A stretch of 64,000 nucleotides of DNA from a virus. The stretch covers positions 62,001 through 126,000 of IMG/VR virus record IMGVR_UViG_3300032893_000006, one strand, 5' to 3'. The position numbers and the translations under genes are program-made. The notes below the pieces were generated by a model, which ran no database searches, was not told the origin of the DNA, and was given only the letters and a program-made list of their open reading frames with translations. Of this stretch, positions 57,741 through 63,968 are shown one piece after another (position 1 is the first letter of the stretch; each line of letters begins with the position of its first letter).

Positions 57741-58289
57741 ATGATGGCGTTACCGAAAAGAGGTGTCTTGTTGCTGACCAACTGCAACGAGCCCATCAGC
57801 ATCATCACCGGACGTCGCGCCCTAACGATGGTAACTAAGGGCGTCTGCACAGTCGTAGTGCCAACCAGCATTCGGGTGTGCCCCGGGGTGTACCTGCCGT
57901 CCGTAATTCGGTTGATGGAATACAAAAGGATTCCGTACCGGACGCAGCAGGTGACTCGGAAGAACATTTTGGTTCGAGACGGGTACCGCTGTATGTACTG
58001 CGGCACGAGGAAGGATGGCTCTGAGCTTGAGTTAGAGCACGTCATTCCGAAGAGCAGAGGCGGAAAGAATACGTGGGAGAACTTAGTTGCAGCATGTGCA
58101 CCATGTAACCGGCGCAAGAACGACAGGACGCCGGAGGAAGCGGGAATGAAGTTGATTCACAAGCCGCTACCTGTGACGGTTCACACGGCGAAGCTTTTGC
58201 TGAGACAGATCGGTTCCGAAGTGAACGAGTGGAAGCCATTCTTGTGGAACGACAGTCAGGGTGACACAAGATTCCAGTTCGTGCACTAG
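57741..58289 (+). CDS. HNH endonuclease (3)
   Basis: The 182-residue protein has the common HNH layout: an N-terminal domain with Gly-Arg-Arg-Ala-Leu, then Cys-Met-Tyr-Cys-Gly, Leu-Glu-Leu-Glu-His-Val-Ile-Pro-Lys-Ser-Arg-Gly-Gly and Ala-Ala-Cys-Ala-Pro-Cys-Asn-Arg-Arg-Lys. The His, Asn and two Cys pairs of the zinc-HNH fold are present. GGAGG precedes the start; codon 2 Met is also possible. It is an insertion between two tRNA-Thr genes. Confidence 0.85.
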   Translation: MMALPKRGVLLLTNCNEPISIITGRRALTMVTKGVCTVVVPTSIRVCPGVYLPSVIRLMEYKRIPYRTQQVTRKNILVRDGYRCMYCGTRKDGSELELEHVIPKSRGGKNTWENLVAACAPCNRRKNDRTPEEAGMKLIHKPLPVTVHTAKLLLRQIGSEVNEWKPFLWNDSQGDTRFQFVH

Positions 58290-58310
58290 GAAGGCGATCC
58301 AATATTTTGA

Positions 58311-58387
58311 GCCGGGTTAGCTCATCGTGGCAGAGCGGCGGTTTTGTAAACCGCAGGCGAACAGTTCAAGCCTGTTACCCGGCCCCA
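58311..58387 (+). tRNA. tRNA-Thr(UGU)
   Basis: Anticodon loop TTTGTAA in stem GCGGT/ACCGC; acceptor GCCGGGT/ACCCGGC; CCCA end. Confidence 0.92.
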
Positions 58388-58393
58388 TTTTGT

Positions 58394-58468
58394 GGGGACT
58401 ATCGTTCAGTGGTAGGACGCGTGATTGTGGCTCACGACACCGGAGTTCAATTCTCCGTAGTCCCCCCA
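58394..58468 (+). tRNA. tRNA-His(GUG)
   Basis: Anticodon loop TTGTGGC in stem CGTGA/TCACG. The extra 5' G and C73 of tRNA-His are both encoded: G, then GGGACTA paired with TAGTCCC, C, CCA. Confidence 0.92.
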
Positions 58469-58477
58469 ATAAGTTTC

Positions 58478-58553
58478 GGGGCAGTAGCTCAGATGGGAGA
58501 GCGCGCGCATCGCAAGCGCGAGGCCGAGAGTTCGATTCTCTCCTGCTCCACCA
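58478..58553 (+). tRNA. tRNA-Ala(CGC)
   Basis: Anticodon loop ATCGCAA in stem CGCGC/GCGCG; acceptor GGGGCAG/CTGCTCC; ACCA end. CGC is a rare anticodon in bacterial tRNA-Ala. Confidence 0.88.
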
Positions 58554-58555
58554 AG

Positions 58556-58635
58556 TTTCCGGTCGTTTTATTGTGGCAAGACGCCGTCCTTTTCGCGAAG
58601 GATGGAGATTGAGGGATGGCCCACCTCACCGGAAA
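58556..58635 (+). ncRNA. Non-canonical cloverleaf RNA
   Basis: TTTCCGGT pairs with ACCGGAAA (8 bp) at the ends. Three hairpins follow: CGTTTT/AAGACG; CCGTCCTT/AAGGATGG with loop TTCGCG; GAGG/CCTC. The layout is that of a tRNA, but the T-loop consensus and CCA are missing and the central loop has six bases. It may be a tRNA mimic rather than a decoding tRNA. Confidence 0.5.
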
Positions 58636-58650
58636 GCCAATTGAAGTTTT

Positions 58651-58728
58651 GGGCCTCTAGCTCATCTTTGGGAGAGCACTCGCCTTGCAAGCGAGAGGTG
58701 ATCGGTTCGAGACCGATGAGGTCCACCA
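58651..58728 (+). tRNA. tRNA-Ala(UGC)
   Basis: Anticodon loop CTTGCAA in stem CTCGC/GCGAG; acceptor GGGCCTC/GAGGTCC; ACCA end. Confidence 0.92.
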
Positions 58729-58732
58729 AGTT

Positions 58733-58797
58733 TGTGACGGCCCTGTGGTAGCAGGGTGCCTACCAGCCGACCAGAGAACTCTCAGGATAGCGTCACA
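58733..58797 (+). ncRNA. Small RNA with predicted H-type pseudoknot
   Basis: TGTGACG (58733-58739) pairs with CGTCACA (58791-58797). Inside, CCCTG/CAGGG encloses the loop TGGTAG, which is complementary to CTACCA at 58760-58765, giving an H-type pseudoknot. A further GAGA/TCTC hairpin follows. A T5 run comes right after, so it might also end transcripts. Confidence 0.5.
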
Positions 58798-58803
58798 GTT
58801 TTT

Positions 58804-58878
58804 GGACTCGTAGCTCCAAGGTAGAGCGGGACCCTGAAGAGGTTCGCGTTGCTGGTTCAAGTCCAGTCGAGTCCACCA
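58804..58878 (+). tRNA. tRNA-Phe(GAA)
   Basis: Anticodon loop CTGAAGA in stem GGACC/GGTTC; acceptor GGACTCG/CGAGTCC; ACCA end. Confidence 0.9.
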
Positions 58879-58879
58879 T

Positions 58880-58955
58880 CGGGAAGTGGCCAAGCGGTAA
58901 GGCTCACGTCTGGGGGGCGTGTAATGCGTGAGTTCGAATCTCACCTTCCCGACCA
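58880..58955 (+). tRNA. tRNA-Pro(GGG)
   Basis: Anticodon loop CTGGGGG in stem CACGT/GCGTG; acceptor CGGGAAG/CTTCCCG; ACCA end. Confidence 0.9.
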
Positions 58956-58968
58956 AGTTTGTAAGTAT

Positions 58969-59046
58969 CAGGGTATAGCTCAGTTTGCGTAGAGCGCGCG
59001 GTTCGGGTCCGCGAGGCCGGGGGTTCAAATCCCTCTACCCTGACCA
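58969..59046 (+). tRNA. tRNA-Pro(CGG)
   Basis: Anticodon loop TTCGGGT in stem CGCGG/CCGCG; acceptor CAGGGTA/TACCCTG; ACCA end. Confidence 0.9.
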
Positions 59047-59058
59047 GTTTTTAAGTTT

Positions 59059-59135
59059 CGGGACTGGGCGCGGCTTGGTAGCGCTCCTGTTTTGGGAACA
59101 GGCGGTCGTGGGTTCGAATCCCACAGTCCCGACCA
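59059..59135 (+). tRNA. tRNA-Pro(UGG)
   Basis: Anticodon loop TTTGGGA in stem CCTGT/ACAGG; acceptor CGGGACT/AGTCCCG; ACCA end. Confidence 0.92.
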
Positions 59136-59157
59136 GTTTTTATAGCCTAGACATGGT

Positions 59158-59748
59158 ATGATTTTACTATTGGCTAGGCTATGTAGAAAATGTGAAGCGA
59201 TTATCCCTCTTTGGGTAAACATAGGCGGGAGACTCAGGAATCTGCAGCGACGCAAATTTTGTCTTAAATGTTCAGAATTTGGGGCTCATAATACATCTTC
59301 ACAATTGGGTGTTGAAGTTAAGAAGAAACGCCCACCAAAATGTGCTTGCGGAGAAGCCGACCCAAAGAAGTTTTACGGTAGAAAAGCGACGGTCTGTGGG
59401 CGATGTCATAATCGATACACGACGCGAAGAGGATCGCTAGTAAAGCGCAAGGCGCGAGAACATCTCGGTGGCAAGTGTAAGTATTGTGGCTATTCGCAGT
59501 TTGATGTATCGCTTGATATACATCACACCGACCCATCAAAAAAAGACCCGGCCTTTCAAAGTATGAGGGGGTGGTCTTGGAAGCGCATTGTAAAGGAACT
59601 TGAATTGTGTGAATTGGTTTGTAAGAACTGTCACACCGCATTGCATTGTGGTTTGATAAGCCGGGGTTGTAGCTCAGTTGGATTCAGAGCGGCGGTCTAC
59701 GAAACCGCAGGTCACAGGTTCGAGTCCTGTCAGCCCCACCATTTGTAA
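59158..59748 (+). CDS. HNH endonuclease with zinc ribbons (4), overlapping tRNA-Arg
   Basis: The 196-residue protein has Cys-Arg-Lys-Cys near the start, Lys-Phe-Cys-Leu-Lys-Cys-Ser-Glu-Phe-Gly-Ala-His-Asn, further Cys pairs, and an HNH core Cys-Lys-Tyr-Cys-Gly, Leu-Asp-Ile-His-His-Thr-Asp, Val-Cys-Lys-Asn-Cys-His-Thr. Its last 28 codons and stop run through the tRNA-Arg gene, so the C-terminus is encoded by tRNA sequence. The start lies in the loop of a 9-bp inverted repeat (59142-59150 with 59174-59182). Confidence 0.8.
   Translation: MILLLARLCRKCEAIIPLWVNIGGRLRNLQRRKFCLKCSEFGAHNTSSQLGVEVKKKRPPKCACGEADPKKFYGRKATVCGRCHNRYTTRRGSLVKRKAREHLGGKCKYCGYSQFDVSLDIHHTDPSKKDPAFQSMRGWSWKRIVKELELCELVCKNCHTALHCGLISRGCSSVGFRAAVYETAGHRFESCQPHHL
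59663..59741 (+). tRNA. tRNA-Arg(ACG)
   Basis: Anticodon loop CTACGAA in stem GCGGT/ACCGC; acceptor GGGGTTG/CAGCCCC; ACCA end. It lies within the 3' end of the HNH gene 59158-59748 on the same strand. Confidence 0.92.
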
Positions 59749-59779
59749 GAATCCACCAAGGAGGTGTATGGGATAAAAA

Positions 59780-60088
59780 TTGAAAAACTTGTCGATGTCT
59801 CAGCGTTGGGCTGATGCAGTAACAGAGTTCAGTGGCTCTTGGCCATTCATCATCTGGTTTACCGTGTTGGGCGTAATTTGGGTGCTTCTCAACGTGAGCC
59901 GCCTACTGGTTTTCGACCCATACCCATTCCTGTTTTTGAACTGGGTGTTGACGGTTATCAGCACCGTTCAGAGTCCGCTTATCATGCTGTCGCAGAACAG
60001 GCAGAATGAGCGGGATCGAGAGAATGTGCAGGAGATTCTTGCCAAGCTCGATGAGGCTCTGAAGAAGATGGAAATAGCGCGAAATTAA
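59780..60088 (+). CDS. DUF1003-family membrane protein
   Basis: The 102-residue product has two membrane segments (about 20-42 and 50-70), then Ser-Gln-Asn-Arg-Gln-Asn-Glu-Arg-Asp-Arg and a coiled C-terminus. These, with Asp-Pro-Tyr-Pro-Phe near 47, fit DUF1003. Start is TTG 59780, or ATG 59795. The function of the family is unknown. Confidence 0.7.
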   Translation: MKNLSMSQRWADAVTEFSGSWPFIIWFTVLGVIWVLLNVSRLLVFDPYPFLFLNWVLTVISTVQSPLIMLSQNRQNERDRENVQEILAKLDEALKKMEIARN

Positions 60089-60133
60089 ATTGCGCTCATG
60101 TTGGAGTTGTGATAGGGTAAAAAGGTTGAGTTT

Positions 60134-60239
60134 CCGCTGACAGTGTTGCTTACATGGGTGGGTAACCACCATTTCACTGCTAATGAAAATCCGGCGCGAG
60201 CCGGGTGTACCCGAAAGGGTTGCAGCGCGACTACAGCGG
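60134..60239 (+). ncRNA. tRNA-like/Y-RNA-like unit 1
   Basis: Leader CCGCTG-ACA-GTGTTGC pairs with trailer GCAGCGC-GACTA-CAGCGG, leaving the ACA/GACTA internal loop; TACATG follows the leader helix. Enclosed are GGTGG-GTAA-CCACC, an arm TTTCA-CTGCTAA-TGAAA like a tRNA-Ser(GCU) anticodon arm, CCGGC-GCGA-GCCGG and ACCC-GAAA-GGGT. Three of the four loops are GNRA tetraloops. Confidence 0.65.
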
Positions 60240-60254
60240 AGAGATTTTGAGTAT

Positions 60255-60329
60255 GGCTTGACTGTTTCGCATACATGTTGCTCTTGACAAGCGAACACGC
60301 CGAAAGGCAATGCGGAACGACTACAAGCC
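60255..60329 (+). ncRNA. Y-RNA-like unit 2 (short)
   Basis: Leader GGCTTG-ACT-GTTTCGCA-TACATG pairs with trailer TGCGGAAC-GACTA-CAAGCC (6 bp plus 8 bp). Only 34 bases are enclosed, including GCC-GAAA-GGC. It is the minimal member, which argues that the bipartite helix is the conserved functional part. Confidence 0.6.
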
Positions 60330-60335
60330 AGTAAG

Positions 60336-60476
60336 TTTGGGCTGACTGAGTTGCTTACATGTCCTTTGGAGACCGAGGTCGGAGGTTCGAATCCTTCATC
60401 GTCCACCAACAATGAGTAGACGGGCGATTAGCTCAGCGGTAGAGCGCGTAAACAAGCAGATCGACTACAGCCCAAA
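60336..60476 (+). ncRNA. Unit 3: bipartite helix enclosing a permuted tRNA-Gln
   Basis: Leader TTTGGGCTG (60336-60344), ACT, GAGTTGCT and TACAT pair with trailer AGCAGATC (60455-60462), GACTA and CAGCCCAAA (60468-60476). The outer helix is a perfect 9 bp. The enclosed 60361-60448 is a tRNA-Gln in permuted order, described separately. Confidence 0.75.
60361..60448 (+). tRNA. Circularly permuted tRNA-Gln(UUG)
   Basis: The 3' part (60361-60408) reads from the anticodon stem through loop CTTTGGA, T-arm GGAGG-TTCGAAT-CCTTC, ATCGTCC and ACCA. The 5' part (60422-60448) follows after 13 bases: GGGCGAT, D-arm GCTC/GAGC, then CG. Joining 5' part to 3' part gives a perfect 75-base tRNA: 7-bp acceptor GGGCGAT/ATCGTCC (one G-T pair) and 5-bp anticodon stem CGGTC/GACCG split by the junction. 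No other partner exists for either half nearby. Confidence 0.85.
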
Positions 60477-60486
60477 GATTTTGAGT

Positions 60487-60608
<122 letters not shown>

Positions 60609-60616
60609 TAAGATGG

Positions 60617-60744
60617 GCCGGGTTCGTCTAAAAGCGAAACTTCCAGATTCGACTACAGCAGCAATGCTGACTGAAATTGGATACATGGATAAGACAATAG
60701 TTCTCGGAACTATGTTTGGAGGTTCGAATCCTTCACCCGGCTCC
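60617..60744 (+). tRNA. tRNA-Arg(UCG) with 53-base insert in the D-loop
   Basis: Bases 60617-60633 and 60687-60742 together make a regular 73-base tRNA: acceptor GCCGGGT/ACCCGGC, D-stem GTCT/AGAC, anticodon stem ATAGT/ACTAT with loop TCTCGGA (TCG, C at 33), T-arm GGAGG/CCTTC. The insert 60634-60686 folds as the same bipartite helix as the neighbouring units: CCAGATTC-GACTA-CAGCA, loop GCAA, TGCTG-ACT-GAAATTGG, then TACAT. The 3' end reads TCC then T, so CCA is incomplete. Confidence 0.75.
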
Positions 60745-60753
60745 TACAAGTTT

Positions 60754-60884
60754 GGATTGACTGCACGAGGATACATGATCTTGTTCCGGGGAAACCCGGC
60801 CCCCTCCACCACCATACCGGCTTCATTTACCAATGGGGGGCGCGCCGCAAGGCTGCAAATCTAAACCGCGAGCGACTACAATCC
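60754..60884 (+). ncRNA. Unit 5: bipartite helix enclosing a permuted tRNA-like module
   Basis: Leader GGATTG-ACT-GCACGAGG, A, TACATG pairs with trailer CCGCGAGC-GACTA-CAATCC (6 bp, then 6 of 8). Enclosed are CCGGG-GAAA-CCCGG, a 3' strand CCCCTCC-ACCA, then a strand GGGGGG that pairs with it, and GCC-GCAA-GGC. As in unit 3 the 3' strand precedes the 5' strand. The T-like loop is a tetraloop, so it is a mimic rather than a decoding tRNA. Confidence 0.55.
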
Positions 60885-60906
60885 AAAAGTTTTGTCCGGG
60901 GGAAAC

Positions 60907-61458
60907 ATGGCAAGTGGCGACAGGTTTTATCAGCTACAGTTGCGCCATCGCGACGCTCTAGTCGGCGACATTGGCTCAATCCTCAAAATTGAAGGAATCG
61001 TGATCGGCGGCGAAGGCGCACGTGGAACGCTTATGCTTCCAGATGCGCCACACGACGTTTTCACGCGTGATTCGCTGTGGCTAACTATCGAAGAGTGGTC
61101 AGACTGGCTCCAGAGATCGGACAATCCCGACATACTCGTGCAGGGATCACTGGAGAAGGTCTTCCACCGTAAGCTCAGGTACGACATCTCCGGCGCAGTC
61201 CAGCAGAAGGTGTGGGTTGCTGACGGATGCAAGTGTATGTACTGCTTCCGTCCGATGGGGGAAGTGCAGCTTACAATCGATCACTTCGTTCCGCTTGAAA
61301 GTGGTGGCAAGAACGATCAATCGAATTACCTGTCGGCGTGCCGAAAGTGCAACAAGGACAAGGGCGGCATGAGTCCGCGGCAATGGTGTGGTCTGGACAA
61401 AGTCAAATGGGATTACGATTCTTACGTCCAGTATCTGATCGAACGCAAACTTCCATAA
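60907..61458 (+). CDS. HNH endonuclease (5)
   Basis: ATG 60907, with GGGGGA upstream, gives 183 residues. The C-terminal half has Cys-Met-Tyr-Cys-Phe, Leu-Thr-Ile-Asp-His-Phe-Val-Pro-Leu-Glu-Ser-Gly-Gly-Lys-Asn, Cys-Arg-Lys-Cys-Asn-Lys-Asp-Lys, a zinc-HNH core. The N-terminal 95 residues are probably a DNA-recognition domain. It separates the RNA array from the Ro60-like gene. Confidence 0.85.
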   Translation: MASGDRFYQLQLRHRDALVGDIGSILKIEGIVIGGEGARGTLMLPDAPHDVFTRDSLWLTIEEWSDWLQRSDNPDILVQGSLEKVFHRKLRYDISGAVQQKVWVADGCKCMYCFRPMGEVQLTIDHFVPLESGGKNDQSNYLSACRKCNKDKGGMSPRQWCGLDKVKWDYDSYVQYLIERKLP

Positions 61459-61483
61459 CTACCCACTAAAGGAGGGTGACTAT

Positions 61484-62989
61484 ATGGGTGAGCAGGGAAT
61501 CACGAAGCAGCGTATCTTCGCGGAGCTTTCAAAGTCTTCGCATGGCAAGCTCTCTGAGTATGTTGAGATCGCCAAGCAGGCCATCGCAACTGAGGGCGAC
61601 TTCTTTCAGCACTTGATCGCGTGGAATCACATTCACGGACAGGTTCGTGACAGCAAGGTTGCGTTGCCGGTGCTCGGTCTGGCTTTCGAGAGCAATCTCG
61701 ATCTGCTCGATAACAGCGTCGCGCATCTTGCCAAGCTCGGTCCTCGTGAGTTGAAGAGGGCTTTCGAGTTCGTTCGCGAGATTCGTCCGCAGGGCAAGAT
61801 GTCGCGGATGGATCGCGTGATCTGCGCATACCTCCGTCAGAAGGAGGAGTCGCGCAACTGGGATCACATCGCGATCCAGCACCGTGCCGTACTAAAGGCG
61901 CTCTACGCGCTCTCTCGTACCGGCCCGGGCAACCGTCGTGTAGCTGCCGTGATCTCCGGCCAGTGGAAGGAGAAGATCGGTGACACGGTGGTCGTGACCA
62001 AGCTTGCTCTTCCGAAGGGCTCTGTGTTCGAGGCTGTAGCTAAGCTCAAGGACATGGCTCCTGTTGAGGCTGCTGGCACGATCATGCGCTACAAGATTCC
62101 GTTCCTGATCGCCATGGGTGCCCTTGGCTTCAAGGTGAAGGAGACCGATCTTGTGATGGCGCTGATCGAGCAGATGTCGCCGACTGAGCTTGTGACCAAC
62201 ACGAAGATGCTGGAGAAGCTCGGCATGAAGACCAACCCGGTGCTCCGTGCTGCATTTGAGAAGGGCATGGAGAAGGCTGCAACGTCCAAGCAGAACACGC
62301 TGAAGACGACGGCGGCTGTCGAGGCCGTAGAGGACGAGGGGCTGAAGGATAAGCTACGCGGCCTGCAGAAGAAGCAGATCGCGGCGGCTGGTGGTCCCGA
62401 TGGCAACTGGCTTGTGCTGGCCGACAAGAGCGGCAGCATGGCGGCGGCAATCGAGATCGCAAGGCACGTGTCCGCGTCTCTGGCTCAGTTCGTCAAGGGC
62501 AAGGTGTATCTCGTGTTCTTCGACACCTCGCCGATGACGGTCGATGTAACTGGCTTATCGCTCGATCAGATTAAGATGGCGACGCGCCACATCACAGCAG
62601 GCGGCGGCACTTCAATCGGCGTGGGCCTGAGCAGGATGTTGAAGGAGAAGGTGGAGATCGACGGTATCGCAATCGTCTCTGACGGCGGCGAGAACACCGC
62701 ACCGCTCTTTGCTGATGTCTACAAGAAGTATTCGGCATTCGCAGGCAAGGATGTGCCGGTCTACTTCTATGACACCTACGGCGACACCCACCTCACCCAG
62801 TCATTGAATGCGGCTGGCATTGAGATGCAGAAGTTCGACGTTCGCAGCGGCAAGGTCGACTACTACAGCATTCCGAACCTCGTGCAGACGATGCGCTCGA
62901 ACCCCTATAGCCTCGTCGACGAGATCATGGCTACCCCGCTCGTATCACTGAGCGAGGTGTTGAAGGATGCAGAACTGGTAGGTGCCTGA
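61484..62989 (+). CDS. Ro60/TROVE-like RNA-binding protein with vWA domain
   Basis: The 501-residue protein has an N-terminal helical-repeat region (about 40-270) and a C-terminal von Willebrand A domain with the MIDAS motif Asp-Lys-Ser-Gly-Ser (near 313) and Ser-Asp-Gly-Gly (near 400). This is the Ro60 (TROVE plus vWA) architecture and length. Ro60 forms a ring that binds Y RNAs and the ends of misfolded RNAs; bacterial Ro60 directs RNA decay with PNPase. Tandem tRNA-like RNAs at 60134-60884 are likely ligands. GGAGG precedes ATG 61484, and the stop overlaps the next start. Confidence 0.78.
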   Translation: MGEQGITKQRIFAELSKSSHGKLSEYVEIAKQAIATEGDFFQHLIAWNHIHGQVRDSKVALPVLGLAFESNLDLLDNSVAHLAKLGPRELKRAFEFVREIRPQGKMSRMDRVICAYLRQKEESRNWDHIAIQHRAVLKALYALSRTGPGNRRVAAVISGQWKEKIGDTVVVTKLALPKGSVFEAVAKLKDMAPVEAAGTIMRYKIPFLIAMGALGFKVKETDLVMALIEQMSPTELVTNTKMLEKLGMKTNPVLRAAFEKGMEKAATSKQNTLKTTAAVEAVEDEGLKDKLRGLQKKQIAAAGGPDGNWLVLADKSGSMAAAIEIARHVSASLAQFVKGKVYLVFFDTSPMTVDVTGLSLDQIKMATRHITAGGGTSIGVGLSRMLKEKVEIDGIAIVSDGGENTAPLFADVYKKYSAFAGKDVPVYFYDTYGDTHLTQSLNAAGIEMQKFDVRSGKVDYYSIPNLVQTMRSNPYSLVDEIMATPLVSLSEVLKDAELVGA

Positions 62990-63387
62990 TGGCGAAGCGA
63001 AAGGTTGGAACCAAGACGATGTCATATCCGAAGAGGAATATCTTTGTCGATCTGTCAAAGCAGAAGATCGCGGAAAGGAGGAAGACCATGCTTCAGAACT
63101 TCAAGAGTTTTAACATCGACACGGCTGATCTTGACGAGCTTGTCGAGCTTGCAACGTTCGGTCGCCAGTTCCGTGCCGAGCACGAGGCTCTCAATGTTCC
63201 CGTACCTGAGTACGTTGATGACAACCTGCGTGCGATCCGCAAGGAGATCGACAGCAAGCTCTCTGACCGTCGTGCACAGCGTGTTCGTGAGTTGAAGGCA
63301 CAGCGCGACAGCCTCAAGACCGCACAGGAGCGCCGCGATGCAATCGACAAGGAGCTTGCCGCACTTGGCGAGCCGGTCGGCGCGTAA
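62989..63387 (+). CDS. Coiled-coil protein co-transcribed with Ro60-like gene
   Basis: The 132-residue product begins with a Lys-rich stretch and has a long charged coiled coil (about 75-125). ATG 62989 shares one base with the Ro60-like stop, and a terminator follows, so the two genes form an operon. It may be an effector or adaptor for the Ro60-like protein. No family is recognised. Confidence 0.6.
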   Translation: MAKRKVGTKTMSYPKRNIFVDLSKQKIAERRKTMLQNFKSFNIDTADLDELVELATFGRQFRAEHEALNVPVPEYVDDNLRAIRKEIDSKLSDRRAQRVRELKAQRDSLKTAQERRDAIDKELAALGEPVGA

Positions 63388-63411
63388 GCTTCGTTGCTCC
63401 ACTTTTGCCAC

Positions 63412-63444
63412 GGCTACCGGGGGAACCCGGTAGCCTTCTTTTTT
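63412..63444 (+). terminator. Intrinsic terminator after the Ro60 operon
   Basis: A perfect 10-bp stem (63412-63421 with 63426-63435), loop GGAA, followed by a T-rich run (63436-63444). Confidence 0.9.
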
Positions 63445-63482
63445 GCCTGCTTACGCCGCAAAGTGCGGCTACAATGCTTCTC

Positions 63483-63968
63483 ATGGCGGAATTTCGGATT
63501 CGATTTATCAACTCCGGCAACTCGTTCGTGGGCCGGTCAATCGACTGGGTGACAAACTCCCTGATGGACCATGTGGAGATCGTCACCGATGCGGGTTGGT
63601 ATCTTGGTGCGCGCAGTAGTGGCGGAGTGAAGTCAAGACCACCGGATTACTGCAAGCCGACATGGGAACGCCGCTATGCGATCCCGTGCACCGATGAGCA
63701 GCACAAGAAGATCATGGACTACGCTTACTCGAAGGTGGGAACAAAATACAACTTCGGCGACATTGCCGGGTTGCTGTTTCGCAACAGGCGGTTCAATTCG
63801 CCAAGCAAGTTGATTTGCTCTGAGTTTGTGATTAACGCAGGACAGCTTGCCGGTGGGATCATGCTCTTGAACGTGAAGGTGCCTTACTACTCATATCTGG
63901 TGACGCCGGAGATGCTTCACTTGAGCCCGGTCCTCAGTGGACACTGCTACTACAAATACGCGGCATAA
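63483..63968 (+). CDS. NlpC/P60- or YiiX-like peptidase
   Basis: ATG 63483 gives 161 residues. His in Met-Asp-His-Val-Glu-Ile-Val (near 32), Lys-Tyr-Asn-Phe-Gly-Asp near 93, and Cys in Leu-Ile-Cys-Ser-Glu-Phe-Val (near 113) follow the circularly permuted papain fold (His before Cys) of YiiX-type enzymes. These cut peptide, lipid or amide bonds; the target here is unknown. No signal peptide is visible. Confidence 0.65.
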   Translation: MAEFRIRFINSGNSFVGRSIDWVTNSLMDHVEIVTDAGWYLGARSSGGVKSRPPDYCKPTWERRYAIPCTDEQHKKIMDYAYSKVGTKYNFGDIAGLLFRNRRFNSPSKLICSEFVINAGQLAGGIMLLNVKVPYYSYLVTPEMLHLSPVLSGHCYYKYAA

